From Chrysomallon squamiferum (taxonomy: Eukaryota; Mollusca; Gastropoda; Neomphalida; Peltospiridae): DNA of 64,000 bases. A model generated the notes under the pieces. It saw only the letters and a program-made list of their open reading frames with translations. It ran no database searches and had not been told where the DNA came from. The translations under genes and the position numbers were made by a program. Shown here in pieces: positions 11,000 through 22,924 of the stretch. Location: contig CM022677.1 of assembly GCA_012295275.1 (NCBI GenBank), positions 15,350,970 to 15,414,969 of the forward strand, written 5' to 3'. How positions within the stretch are numbered: position 1 is the stretch's first letter; every line of letters begins with the position of its first letter.

Positions 11000-12540
11000 A
11001 TAAAGTTTACATTTTATGTTTTTAACTTTTCTAGATGAGCTTTGTCTTAGCAGTGAAAATTATATAAAAATTAAAATGTAGTTCCTGAGATATTAGTGAT
11101 TGAACATTCTAACTTTTAAAGACAATGATGATTGTTTAAACATTTTCCATACCAATAACTATTCCATATTAAAAGGTTCATTAAAGAATGTCCTGATGTT
11201 TGAAGCCAGTGTCTAGTTTGTTTTTGTACATCAGTTTATTTTCAAAAGAAGAAATTCCAAAAAAATTAATTTTTGACTGAATGAATTAAACTAGAAATAC
11301 CTGATAAACAATAATAATTGAATATTCATCAAACAACATTAAAAACATAAAATTATAAAATGAGATGTTGGTTGAGAACAAAAGATATCACTGCTATGTA
11401 AACAGCTGTATTTTTCTGTATTTTTTATCACACATTAAAACATTTCCGTATACATAAAATAATCTCATATTAATGCTTCAACATTTTCAGCATTATAATC
11501 ATTTAAAATATGTTCTCATTATGCATAATTCCAAGCTTTCACAAAATCTGTGCTTGTAGCTGAAAGTTAGTTTGGAAAATGTGTGCACTCTTTTGACTTC
11601 TTTACATCGTGCTGGTATTGAGGAATGAGAGGAAGTCTGTCATACAATCTACAGTTTACTGCCCTTTATCTTAATTTCATTACTGAAACTACACAATGTG
11701 ATATCTGACTCATATCATGCGGGTTAGTCACGTTGGATGTTTTTAAAAATTGACATACTATTGAACTATTTAATTCTTATTATTTTAAAAATTATTAATA
11801 TTATAAATAATCGAAAGATGTACTAATAAAAAGTGTAAAATAAACTGTCAGTGTAAAATAAAGTTTAAGTTTGTGAATTAATAAAAGAAAGAAACAAAAC
11901 TCAGATGAACTGGTCACCTGTAGACTGCACCGTTTTCTCTTTTCTAAAAGTGTGAAAATGTTTTGAGATAAATCTGATTAACACATTATTTTTATTATGT
12001 ACAAGCAGTTTCAAACTTAAATAAGTGTGTTAAATACTGCAACTTTTTATCCTACATTAATTAATAGTTTTACATTAAAGGGAAGAGCAAAAGGTTAATT
12101 ATAAAATTGTTTAGTTCCTCAAAAATTAAGAACTAAAATGACTCACTTTCATTTCTAAACATGAACAAAATTTTTTTTTTTACTAAAACTTTATAGAGCT
12201 GTCCCACAATTAACAATTGACTATAAAACCCCAAACATTATAATTTAGAACATTCACTTTTCTTTTGAAAACCAAGTTACTGTCACAAACACAATTAAAA
12301 ACTAATTATTTGCTTGGATATGTATACCATTTTAAATGAGATAATAAGAATAACAAAAAAATAATAAAAATAAATAGCCATCTATAATATTTTATTTTAA
12401 AACTATTTAAAAATCTGTTTTTACAAAATACAACATTCATAAATGATGAATTGCTGCTATCATTTTACTGTTACTGACTGTTATCTCTGTCAATAGAATA
12501 ACATTAAAACTATTTTTCTGAAGAATCTAAATCAAATACA
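11000..12540. other. No gene seen
   Basis: AT-rich sequence without coding-like frames or obvious repeats, apart from A/T runs (a T run near 12171). Confidence 0.55.
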
Positions 12541-12559
12541 ACAAGGTGTAACAAAGTAC

Positions 12560-12662
12560 CTGATGTAAATGAAGATCTTATAACAGAGCTGGGATCCTTC
12601 CTCCAGTTTGTTCAGATTGTAGTCAGCCAATGATTCACCAGAAATCTTCACAGTCAGGTAGA
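12560..12662 (-). CDS. Candidate exon of an unidentified minus-strand gene (fragment 5)
   Basis: A minus-strand frame of about 34 codons, beginning KVYLTVKISGESLADYNLNK and continuing LEEGSQLCYKIF, ends at a CAG|gtactt donor (gt at 12558-12559). An AG at 12663-12664 could be the acceptor. No stop inside. Beta-strand-like first half and mixed second half; I do not recognise the family. A frame this regular in such AT-rich DNA is unlikely by chance. Confidence 0.5.
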
Positions 12663-13944
12663 CTTTAGTGTCTCACACCAGAGAACTGTGTGAAATAACA
12701 AAATTATGTGATATACTGAAATTTAATAAACAATCATATTTAGCCATCATCACAGAAGCCATAAAACAAATATTTATAATAATAACAATAATAAAAAATA
12801 AATAACAATAATGATGATGATGATTAAAAACAGATAAATAAGTTATAATAATAATAATGATGACAGTAACAAGAAAAACAATAAACTGCAATCATAAATA
12901 AATAAATAATCCATTTAATGAAGGACCCTGTCTAATAATAAAGGTTATTTCATGATTTTATCTTCTCATTTTTTTCATTATTTTCCCCATTCCTTGACTG
13001 TTGAAGACTACTTAATTACTGCATACATACATTAAATTCCTTATAAATGTTACACTGAAATAAAACTTTTGCCACACACCAGAGGAAAGTGATTTCAACT
13101 TAAAATACACATTTTTTTTTTTCAGATAATCTTCCCAGGTACCTTCTTGATAAAACAAAATTGGCATCTATGAAAAGAAAAAATCAGAACAATAAATTGT
13201 ATCTGATCATTCCTTGAAGCTAAACTTTATATCAAACAACATTTATAATTAAAATAAAACATATATCTGTGATACTTAAGGACTGTCATTCTTATAAACT
13301 AAATAAAAATTAAAAAAACAAAAACAACTAACCTCTGAATCCAGTGAAAATGCAGGTGACATCACATCACCAAAAGCAGATCAAAATGCTGAAGAAGGAT
13401 TTCCACTTTCAGCAACAAGCAGTCACAGTTTCTGAAATACTGAACATAGAAAAAACTGAGTTGTATAAGCATATAACAAAATACATGCATAAAAATACAA
13501 TAAATGGTTATAGTAAAAAAACATTTATCTAATTATATATTTCTACATAAAATATTTAAATAAACCTATTTAACAATAAAAAAAAAAAATTTCCTGACTA
13601 TAAGACAATTATCTCTCTATTATTTGAAATGTTAGAGATCATACATTACTTTACTTTTCATATTACAGAAACACAGACAAGGAAATTCTAATGCTGTGTA
13701 AATGAATAAATACACATATTATTTAGTATATCAATACATTTTCTTTGAGGAAATTTCTTACAAAACCCCAGTTGAAAATGAAGCTCAGATTATTTGCATA
13801 TAATGGATGCATCATAAATAATCATAACCATAATGCAAAATAAATTCAATTATCAAGTTATGAACTAAGCCAAGTAAAACTATCTAAAACATTTGAACAT
13901 TCTAAATATAACAGTATCTGTGTCTTAAAACTTATATGTGGCTC

Positions 13945-14140
13945 TTACTACAGAAATGGGGTTTATGGTTTTTCTGACAAGTCTAGATCCAGTTTCTTCA
14001 GTACACTCCTGTACCTCATCAAGCAGCTTGTGGACTTTGTAAGCTAATTAAACACTGCGAACTCTGATCAGACTGAGTGAATGTACACTCTAATCTGCAT
14101 CTACAATGATAAGCCCTGTTTCTGCAGTCAGAACCACACA
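13945..14140 (-). pseudogene. Broken exon of an unidentified minus-strand gene (fragment 4)
   Basis: One minus-strand frame reads VLTAETGLIIVDAD, stop, SVHSLSLIRVRSV, stop, LAYKVHKLLDEVQECTEETG, SRLVRKTINPISV and then a gtaaga donor-like site. Two stops in an otherwise continuous protein-like frame argue for a decayed exon. Family not recognised. Confidence 0.45.
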
Positions 14141-14199
14141 TAACAATAACAACCCATTCTTCCAGTTAAAGGACACAACTGATTCATACATTTGTCAAC

Positions 14200-14300
14200 T
14201 TTACAATCTCATCAACCAGTGAAAGTGAGTCTTCTGCTTCCTCACTGATCAAAAAGTCAAGTGGAAAGCTTTCCCTGCAGCACAGTGTATTCATTCTTCC
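14200..14300 (-). pseudogene. Coding-like remnant (fragment 3)
   Basis: Minus-strand frame ESFPLDFLISEEAEDSLS then LVDEIVKLTNV and a TGA. Acidic, helix-like. It directly precedes fragment 4 in the direction of transcription. Confidence 0.35.
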
Positions 14301-14426
14301 TAAGACCAATCACTTGTTCAAGATGAATCTAACATGGTCAGTTTGTCTTGACATCTAGTGACACTGATGTCAAACACCATTAGTAAACATGGGATTTGTT
14401 CATTTACACACACAGCAATGTCAAAC

Positions 14427-14621
14427 TCAGTCTGCTAATACAAAGACTCCTGGAAGAAGTTTATTCAATAAAATACAGTCAAAAATATGTTTTGTTGTTG
14501 TGTTTATATGATGTCCAAGACTGTGCTCATTAAGATTTTTAAGATACTGTATAAATAGTTTAGAACAATCTGTTACCACTACTGTCTTCTGATCAAAGTG
14601 TTTTCTGACTTCTAGAAGCAC
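14427..14621 (-). pseudogene. Coding-like frame of 64 residues (fragment 2)
   Basis: Open minus-strand frame containing EVRKHFDQKTVVVTDCSKLF and FDCILLNKLLPGVFVLAD. Bounded by stops with no clear splice sites. Composition resembles coding sequence; family unknown. Confidence 0.35.
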
Positions 14622-14749
14622 TGTTTTTCAGGATTAATGTAAAATGGTATATGTCCTTTACCTCACCTTGACCTTGACCTACATAATTTTCAATTATCCT
14701 TGTGTTAATGGAGTATCAGACTGAAATTACACTTACTGGTTCATCTGGT

Positions 14750-15190
14750 GTTGGGATTCAGAGAAACAGTGGCTTCCAGTTATGTCCCCTTGACTGGAAA
14801 TACATCAACCTAGGCTGTTTGAGATGTGGTGATGTTTGAGGAAATACATCAACTTAGGCTTTGTTTGAGATGTTGTCCTCTTTCTGGGAGTTTTGTCTCT
14901 TTCCTCTGCTTTTCAATGATTTAAGTGTTTTTCATTGGCTGGTTTTACCTCAGCTGGCATTAAAGGTTCAAGTTTTTCTCCATGATCACTGACATTTGAC
15001 TGTTGAGATTGGTCACCTGGTGTAACACTCTTCAACTTCATGCTGTCAGAACTGTTGTAGTTCAACATCGTCGGCTGCAGTGTTGGTGGGTCTCAAGGTC
15101 ACCAACATTGAGCTGCTCATCGATAAAACTTTCACACAACATTAACCAAGAAAGTGGACAACTCACTGGTCTGATTCTGATTGGTGGGTG
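14750..15190 (-). pseudogene. Large broken exon, low-complexity linker (fragment 1)
   Basis: Minus strand: SFIDEQLNVGDLETHQHC, then after a frame change NYNSSDSMKLKSVTPGDQ, SNVSDHGEKLEPLMPAEVKP, a TGA, then KAEERDKTPRKRTTSQTK. The polar, Ser/Pro/Lys-rich text looks like a disordered linker of a real protein. An imperfect direct repeat of about 43 bp (14798-14839 and 14840-14882) lies at the 3' end. Two lesions mean it cannot encode one chain as written. Confidence 0.5.
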
Positions 15191-15194
15191 ACTT

Positions 15195-15420
15195 GTCTGA
15201 GTAGATAAATAAATAAATAAACAAATCAATAAATCTCTCAATAAAATAAACAATTAAATAAATAAATCAATCAAATATTAAATAAATAAACAAAAATCAA
15301 ATAAACAAATCAAATATTAAATAAAATCAAATAAATAAATCAAAGAAATCTATTATTTTATACTGTTAATGTTATAATTACTACAACAAAAACAACAACT
15401 GCTACTACTACTACAACTAT
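15195..15420. repeat. AAAT/AATC-rich tetranucleotide-like region
   Basis: Interspersed aaataaat and aaatcaaat units grading into ACT/ACA triplets. Confidence 0.7.
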
Positions 15421-16840
15421 GCTCCCGTTGCCACATAACAATTTCTCATTTAACTGTTACATACTAATTACTATAAGTACTGCTACTATTACAACTAGTA
15501 ATATGACTACAGCTAGTATTTTTCTGACCATTAGTCCCACAAGATACATTATGATCACAAAGCATCATTGGCTAAAATATCACTGAAAACAAGAACTATT
15601 ATTATCAAGTACTTATGCTATAACAACTACAACAATGGGTTGTACTACTATTACTGCTATTACTATAACAACAACAACAACCTCTGCAGATGCTCCTGTT
15701 TCTGCAAGGTTAGTAGATTCTTTGATGACATTTCTGTGCTGTGGCAACCTCACAGAAGCAGTTTCTGAAAAACACCAGTCTTTTATTTATCTAACATATT
15801 TCTCTTTCTGCAGATACATATATTAATAACTAATGTTTTATTCTGATTTTTTTTTTTTTGGAAATATACTAAATTCTTAGAATCACCAAATTACATTAAA
15901 AACAAAGGCAAAACTAATGTTTAAACTTTCAAATCAAAACAAAATAAAGTAGAATGTATTCTGGCAAGTTCAAAAGAAAACAAAAAATGGTTTTGATTAC
16001 CTCTGGTATAAATATAAGCCAAAGAGAAATAAAACAATGCTAATGGAAGAATGGAAATATGGAAGAATACTAAATTATCAAGCTATTTGCATACAAACAA
16101 TTACTTTACTTATTATTATAGACGCTCCTTGCTCTAATCTGCTTTTCTTATTATCAGTATTGAGAATGCATTACAAAAAGTGAAAAGAAATGAAGCTGAT
16201 ATTGAAACAGATAAGTTAGTGTGTGTGTGTTTTTCCTACCAGTTTTTATTAAAAATGTCTCCCTGTTTTCTGCTGTCTGTGTGTGTCCCATTCTGTTGTT
16301 TAGGTAACAACACTTGTCTATTTTGTGGTATATGTCTGAAAAAGTAAAAACAAAGATAATTTAATTTTTTATTGTTTTTATTAATAACATTATTTACTGC
16401 TATATCAGTATCAATGCCATTTACTGATACAAATGAATGATTGTTGAATAATCAGTATCTTTTAAACATACTTCATTATAATCTGATTATTGATAAACAT
16501 AAGTTCTGGTAAAATATAACAAATCTGAAATAAAGAAGAAATATTTTATTTAAGAACACACACCACACTTTTCTTTACTAGTTCTTTGTATCTAGTTCTT
16601 TGTATACAGCTAATGAAGAACACCTTTTTTAAAAAAGCAACTAAAAATATATTTCCAATATATACATCTTTCCACAGAAAAAACAACAGAACTCAGAAAA
16701 AACAATGTATTTCTATCCATATCTAGATTCTATTGAGCTTTAGATATTAAAATAGCACCATTACACTTAATCTCTCAATTAATTTTAACTTTTCTTCTTT
16801 GTATGTTACTCAAATCATGATGCTTATTTACAGCTAGTTT
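15420..16840. other. No gene seen
   Basis: Contains short ACT-type triplet stretches (15470-15700) and AT-rich sequence. Short frames present show repeat-driven composition only. Confidence 0.5.
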
Positions 16841-16849
16841 AGCATATTC

Positions 16850-17620
16850 TCATTTTAAAATTTCTCTTATTTAGTGCTAAATGTTTTGTATTTTAAGTTA
16901 TTCCACCAAACAATAGGTTCAGTTTGTAACAAAGGACACTCAGAAACATTATTAATTACTTCAACAAGAGCTTTACAAAAAAGTTCATCTTTCAACAATT
17001 CATTATTAAAGATCCAAATACCTTGACCTCTACACGAGAAAAATCTATTTTAAGTGATAAAAAATAGTGATCACTCACTGAGGTATAGGATATGTATACA
17101 TTACTTATAAACTGTAATAAATTTCTAGAAATCAAAAATAAATCAATCCTTGACTGTTTTATAGTTTTTTTCAACATTTTGAGATCTAGTAAATTTTCTT
17201 TTATCTGGATTTCTGGGTCACCAAATGTCAACTAAATTATAATTACAAATATCTATACTAATAATTTATTATTCAATAATTCACTATACAGTAATTCATT
17301 ACTACTTTTCATACTGAAAGTTTTATTATTAATGCCTAAATCTATATTGTGATCTAAAATTTCATTAAAATCTCCTGCCATTACTGTATTTTTAAAATCC
17401 ACAAATTTACATAATCCCTTTAAAAAATAAAATTCTTTCTTCAGTATTATTTGGCACATATACACTTATAAAACTATAGTCATCATCATCTATTTTTTTA
17501 TTTTTAACTTTTAAAATCCTGCCTTCAGTGTCACAACTATTAAAGGTCAACTTGTAAGGATTGTGAAATATAAAATTACCCCCACAAAAAACCCCACTCC
17601 TTATCTTAGATATTTCAATT
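16850..17620 (-). mobile_element. Decayed LINE fragment: APE-type endonuclease domain and start of linker
   Basis: Minus strand, in order from 17600: GNFIFHNPYKLTFNS, GRILKVKNKK, YSFISVYVPNNTEE, VMAGDFNEILDHNIDLG, then SRIDLFLISRNLL, SDHYFLSLKIDF, and finally IWIFNNELLKDELF. These match the APE-like endonuclease of LINEs: the Y-x-P-N-N strand, GDFN metal/catalytic loop, SRID and SDH motifs, followed by the G-x-W-x-FNNxLL linker known from L1/Tx1-like elements. The pieces lie in different frames, so at least three frameshifts are needed (near 17405, 17240 and 17025). No RT follows. This is a dead fragment of a different LINE family from the one at position 1. Confidence 0.85.
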
Positions 17621-18341
17621 CATAAATTTACTTTATGCTAAGAAATATATAAGAACACAAACTCAATTTCACCTGCTCAGATTTTCTTTCTCTTTGTGAT
17701 GGCAGCAAACTTTATTTAACCAGAAAATAATTGTGTCCTCAGTGTCTGATGGAAGTTCACTGGATGTTTTAAAAGTTGTAATTACTCTGAAAGATTTAAA
17801 ATTGTTTGTTCAAAATGCTGCATGTAAAGACTGAGCTCTTATTACATTATATGATAAATTATACAAAACATGCACCCCAAATATCATTCTCCTTCTCCCT
17901 CTCTCCAACTGTCCATTCCTTCAGCCTCTCTCTCTTTCTCTCATACAGTCATACCTTTATTTGTTTATCTATAATTATTCTTGTTCTTTTCAGCTTTCTG
18001 TTAATAATCAAAGTATTCTGAAATACTGACATTATATATGGATCTTTTAAAGTCTGAAACCATCCATTTTAAATAACAAAATTGTATTTAGTTAGGTAAA
18101 AACATCATTCCGTATATACACTAAAACTGAATATTTTTGCCATATATTTACCATTTATTTTCCAAAGTATAAAATGAAGAAAATAAACTTTAACAGAGCC
18201 AAACAAACTTATTTTAATAAAAGAAGATTTAATATTTTTATTAATTAACAAAATAATAATAATAAAGAAATAAGTATAAGTGTATGCATGAGTACAAATT
18301 ATAAATATAAATATAAATAAAGAAATGAAACAACAGAATAC

Positions 18342-18408
18342 CTGATGGCCGGGACAGCACATTCTACTGAAACAATTTCACTAGCCAACATTAGCACATC
18401 AATTAGAG
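18342..18408 (-). CDS. Candidate short exon of an unidentified minus-strand gene
   Basis: Bounded on the minus strand by catacag (AG at 18409-18410) and CAG|gtattc (gt at 18340-18341). The 22-residue frame starts LIDVLMLASEIVSVECAVPA. Hydrophobic, helix-like, no stop. Family not recognised. Confidence 0.45.
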
Positions 18409-18750
18409 CTGTATGTGCATAGTTAAAAAAAATAAAAATAAAAAAATAAATAAACAGTTATAACAAACAGCTAAAACTTCTTTATTATTAAGATTTAAAT
18501 TGTATTGGTATCAGTTACTGGACTGTTCACACAAGATGGGCTGTGGGATATTTTCAATGTACATTGTTATTAATAAATAATTTTTCTGAGCAATGCCTAA
18601 TCATTACACTGATAATAATAAAGTAATTAACAAAACAACAGTAAATAAGTGATTATTATTACGATATTTTATAATCAATAAATTATAAAGAGTGACTACA
18701 AAACTTATTTTACTCTCTAAGTCACAATAATAAAATAAAACACTCACAAC

Positions 18751-18836
18751 TCAGAATGGTGCAGTCTGCATAAGAATGGTTTCTGTAACAGGTGATTCAC
18801 CCTTCTCCATGATGTAAATTCCCTTTTTTGACAGAC
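18751..18836 (-). pseudogene. Candidate exon of an unidentified minus-strand gene, ending in TGA before a donor
   Basis: Acceptor attattcag (AG at 18837-18838). One frame gives LSKKGIYIMEKGESPVTETI and LMQTAPF followed by TGA; a consensus donor (gtgagt) lies three bases further on. A TGA just before a good donor suggests either a lesion or a different frame: the next frame is open throughout but less protein-like. This is the most upstream of the 9.4-18.8 kb minus-strand fragments. Confidence 0.4.
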
Positions 18837-18943
18837 CTGAATAATAATCATTTTTTGTCACGTGATATTTGTCAATAAATGTATTTTTCTCTGCTTATTA
18901 TCATTTGTAAATGTTATAATACATTTATTTACATATGAAATTG

Positions 18944-18944
<1 letters not shown>

Positions 18945-19008
<64 letters not shown>
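18945..19008. repeat. (CA)n repeat
   Basis: About 32 uninterrupted CA units. Confidence 0.97.
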
Positions 19009-19009
<1 letters not shown>

Positions 19010-19429
19010 ACAATACGATTATAGTTTATACGGTGAATACCTCTGTTTCTTTTACACATACAGTGATACACATTATATCATGTTTACCTCGTTCCATGGC
19101 TGAAAAGGTGCGCTTATCTCCGTATCCGATTCACGCTTGGATTCGCACAAACGTAAAACATCGGAATCCATTTGGATTTTCGTGAAATATTTCCAAAATA
19201 CTATTAAATTGAATAATCAACATGTAAAACGTTACCGAATTAAAAATAAAAATAATCTGGCTGTCAAACATCAGTTCATACTGGTTTGAAAAGCGTAGCA
19301 TACATCAAACGTATATGTTCGAAAATCATGGTTTATATGTTTGCTGAAACATGGTTTATAGACTGGTTTTGTTTATTCTTACAAATTTTAATAATTTTTT
19401 TGAAAAAGGAAGAAAAAGAAAAAAGAAAT

Positions 19430-19766
19430 GTTATAAATAAATAAATAAATAAATAAATTATAAAAGAAATTAATACAAAAAAATAAAATAAAGTTAAATT
19501 TAAAAAGAAGAAAGCAAAACAAAAAAAAAAAAAAAAAAAACGGCAAAAAAAAAGCAGTCAATCGGGATAAAAGGATAAAGTCGATCAATTTAAAAAAAAA
19601 CAAGCAAACCCCAACCCGAAATCACCAAATAAAAAAAAGCACTCCTCAGGGTTAAAAATTAAGTTTAAATGAAACAGATATATGATTGTATTTTATTTTT
19701 TTGCATTTTTTTTTTTATTTATTATTATTATTTTTTTTATAATTTTTTCTAAAAGAACGGATTTAT

Positions 19767-19797
<31 letters not shown>

Positions 19798-19800
19798 CCA
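19430..19800. repeat. AAAT, A-run, T-run and (TA)n low-complexity region
   Basis: AAAT units (19435-19458), A-rich stretch with a run of about 20 A (near 19521), T-rich stretch, then (TA)n at 19773-19797. No gene. Confidence 0.8.
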
Positions 19801-19894
19801 TGCTCACGATCAGTTTTACGATACTGGGTCAGCGAGACTCGTGGTTTGTTTATCAAGACTACAGTTAACTGCATGCCTATCCGGTGTAGAAAGT

Positions 19895-20075
19895 TAGTGT
19901 GTATAAACCGATGTTGGCAAATTCAGGTAAGCCGGTAAGTCCAATTTATCGAACTACTAATATTTCAGATTAATACTGGCTCTTGTGTTATATCTTATAG
20001 AAAAAAGGCGACTACCCCATAACCTTTTTACCACCCCAGTCGCCGAAACGGAACTTTGGTCGCAATTTATTCTCA
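19895..20075 (+). repeat. Dispersed repeat copy (gtcgcc-type), plus orientation
   Basis: Shares ordered strings with 56.42-56.63 kb (same strand) and with the reverse complement of 55.74-55.92 kb: gatgttggcaaatt, gtaagccggta, ttatcgaactac, tcttgtgttatatctta, ggcgact, and aacggaactttggtcgca. No coding frame. Probably an interspersed noncoding element. Confidence 0.65.
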
Positions 20076-20239
20076 GAAATTCTAACTAAATAATTTATAA
20101 TTTTAATATTTTAGGTAACTTTTAAATACATTTTTTATTTGTTTTTGTTTCCAAATGATAAATTTTATAACTTTTTTTTTTTATCTACAATTTATTTATT
20201 AGGGTTTATCAATGATAAATGTAATTTATCACTTTACAG

Positions 20240-20390
20240 GATAAACAAGCCTTCTGCTGACCAGAAAAAAGGCCAAGGATGACCACTTGACTATGTGTTC
20301 AGTGAAGAACAATCACTTCTCCAGTCCTGGCAGTTAAGAGAAATTTGTACAGACTCAGATGTGCTCAACATGTTTGTAAACAGATGCTGG
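20240..20390 (+). pseudogene. Candidate exon with one in-frame TGA (EGF-gene remnant, piece 1)
   Basis: Acceptor actttacag at 20238-20239 and a GT at 20391. A single frame spans all 151 bases: INKPSADQKKGQG, TGA (20280-20282), PLDYVFSEEQSLLQSWQLRE, ICTDSDVLNMFVNRCW. Protein-like on both sides of the stop, so the stop looks secondary. It has no EGF motif itself; I group it with the EGF exons only by strand and position. Confidence 0.45.
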
Positions 20391-20734
20391 GTATAATGGA
20401 CAAGTAATTCAGTTTACTGCAAGATTTTATAAATTACTTTAGTGCCACCTGAGAATTTTTAAACATTAATATTATTTTGTTACTATTAATTAGGTATGTT
20501 TAAATGAACAATGAGGCAGTGATTTATATCTGTCATTAATTACTTCTATAATTTTTGTTTGTTTATTTAATTTTTAAAATGATAAAAAAGTCATAATCAT
20601 TTTTGAACTGATGCTGTTTTAAATGCATTTTATATTAATATTAAATTGAGGTAAACAAAAAACTGATTAAAAAAAAAAAGAAGAAAAAAGAAACCAAAAA
20701 ACGTTTTTAAAATAATAAATTACTTTTGTTTCAG

Positions 20735-20840
20735 ACTGAGAATGTAGAAGTCAGGGTTTGACATGGGAACAGATTTGTCATAAAGCTGAAGGCAGTTTAT
20801 GTCACTATGTTTACTACTTAAAAAAAAGTATGAGAAAGGT
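20735..20840 (+). pseudogene. Decayed calcium-binding EGF exon (piece 2)
   Basis: Acceptor ttttgtttcag at 20733-20734. The frame reads ECRSQGLTWEQICHKAEGSL then CHYVYYLKKS. The spacing EC-x8-9-C-x-N/K-x-EGS-x-C is the second half of a cbEGF domain (C-x-NTxGS-Y-x-C). A TGA precedes EC where the usual D-x-NEC start should be, and no clear donor is seen. Confidence 0.5.
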
Positions 20841-20944
20841 TTGTATTTTTTTCTTTGAACTGTAGCAAAAAGTGCAAGGAGTGACTGTTTTGTCTCTGAT
20901 GAAAAAGTCTTTGGTTTCACAAACACTGAATAAGATTTTTTTTA

Positions 20945-20948
20945 TTTA

Positions 20949-20989
<41 letters not shown>

Positions 20990-21090
20990 TTTATTATTTA
21001 GATCTAAATGAGTGTACATCAGATGATGCCAGTAAATACATTTTTAAATATTTTAACAGACAGGAGGAAAAACATAAATTAAATTTTTGA
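20945..21090 (+). pseudogene. EGF start motif exon remnant (piece 3) behind an (ATT)n repeat
   Basis: An (ATT)n tract (20950-20998) ends in ttatttag, followed by DLNECTSDDASKY. D-L/I-NEC is the diagnostic calcium-binding start of cbEGF modules. The rest loses the pattern and ends at a stop. Confidence 0.5.
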
Positions 21091-22106
21091 GACATTTCCA
21101 TTTACAAAAATGTTATAAAAATCCATTTTTTATTCATAATAACATTTTGAAATAAAATTAGAAATATTTAAATTATACTTTTATTATAATTTTATAAATT
21201 TTATATGTTAAAAAATAAATAGTTTATTTAATTTAATTTAAATGTTAAAAATTTAAAATATTTTTTTTTACTTAATAAACAGTTAAATGTAACAAATAAT
21301 TTATATATTATTTAATAAATAGTTTATGTTACAAAATGATTTCTTATATTTCAAAAAATAGTTATGTTACAAATAGTGATTTCTTAAAACTTAATAAATT
21401 TATGAAATAGTAATAGTTATGTTACAAATGATTTCTTTGTTCTTAATAAATAGTTACATGTTCAAAATGATTGATTATTACTTTATAAATAGTGAAAAAT
21501 TACATAGAATTGAGTTAATTAATACCTCAGTCACCAAATTAACTTTTTCTGCATTAAAATATAATAAATAAATAAATAAATAAATATAATAATAAAAATA
21601 TCATATATACTTGTTAATAATTTTGTATTAAAAATTAAGAGAATGTTTATTTAACACAGAAAATCAGTTTTCAGTGACTAAGAAATTAACTTTGTTAAAA
21701 ACAACAAAAAAGAAACAAAAACAAACCCTGTTTGGTACCAGCTAACTTTATTTTTGCAGTTTGAGTCACATTAATTTTTAGGAACATTATCAACAAAAAT
21801 AAATAAAGATAAAAATAAAAATCATGTTTTAGAACTAATAATTAAACTGTTATTAAACATATTTATTAATTCATTCATTCATTTATGGAAAAGATCTTTT
21901 TTTTTAGAGTTGAATGAGTGTTTGGTATCATTCTTGTACTAAACTGCAAAAAGCTACATTTGTTCTTGTCACAGTGGTTACAGTGTGGGGAAAATTTGAT
22001 AAAATTATAAACTATTTTATTTTCATTCGTGTCAGAATGTGATAAAATTGTAAATTATTTTAGTTGTAAAATGTAATAAAGTTATAAAAATATTTTGTGT
22101 TCAGAT

Positions 22107-22220
22107 GTTACAGTGCTGCAGTGAACAGTTCATATGAACAGGGCTGCAGGGTGCATGACACAGTGGAGCAGTGTTTGTGTAGAAATGTTTACCTTGAATT
22201 CAGACAACAAAACAGGCTCA
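22107..22220 (+). pseudogene. EGF-like exon remnant (piece 4)
   Basis: Frame CYSAAVNSSYEQGCRVHDTV followed by EQCLCRNVYLEFRQQNRLR and a consensus donor (CAG|gtgagt, gt at 22221-22222). The C-x-C-RN-x-Y-x-E end is how EGF modules close (C-x-C-x2-GY); the expected Gly is Val here. No stop inside. Confidence 0.5.
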
Positions 22221-22760
22221 GGTGAGTCAGTTCTATCTGGTTCTCAGGTTAAATTGTTCACGTCAATCATTGTTAGTTTATTCATATTTCTAGTTTAACT
22301 TTAAGTGTTATCTCTTTGAATCTGAATGGCCAGCATTTCTACCATTATCTTTATTCAGAAACTTGTAAAATATTTTTTATTATTAATAATGTCATGCTCT
22401 CTATATATTCAGTCAATCAGTTTCTAGCTTAGGTATGCATTAGTAGCTATTCAAATAGTTAAGTTAAAGTTCTCATTTCTGGAATTAAGAAAAAATTCAA
22501 AGCAGTTAATACTATTCAGAAACTTGTCAGAATTTATGAATAATTTTTATTTTTATTAATAATAGTTATATCCCTTTTCAAACTTGACTAATTTTAGAAA
22601 TGCTCAAAACCTCTCAGCATCTATGAATTTTGAGTTTCAGTTAATCCATATATTTCTTATAAATAATATTCAAAAGATATTTGAGTAATTTCAGAAACTT
22701 GTCAAAAGTTTAATTGTTATTAATGATTGAGATATAATTTTTCTGTTTCTCTCTTCCAGA

Positions 22761-22871
22761 TATAAATGAATGTAATTCAAAAATATTTCTACTCAGAACT
22801 GTAACTACTAAGATGGAGGCTACACATGTACCACATGGATGGTTATAAATGGGAAACTGACAAAATTAGAG
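22761..22871 (+). pseudogene. Calcium-binding EGF exon with a frameshift and a stop (piece 5)
   Basis: Acceptor ctcttccag just upstream. It opens DINECNSKIF, the cbEGF calcium motif. The continuation NCNY, TAA, DGGYTCTTWMVINGKLTKLE is in another frame, with the classic C-x-N-x-DGGY-x-C pattern, and runs to a GAG|gtatgt donor. One frameshift (near 22796) and one TAA therefore break a textbook module. Proteins with such modules are extracellular matrix or receptor proteins (fibrillin-, fibulin-, hemicentin-like); which one cannot be said. Confidence 0.65.
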
Positions 22872-22924
22872 GTATGTATAAATATTAATATATCACACAT
22901 ATGCACATACACACAAACCTCCAT

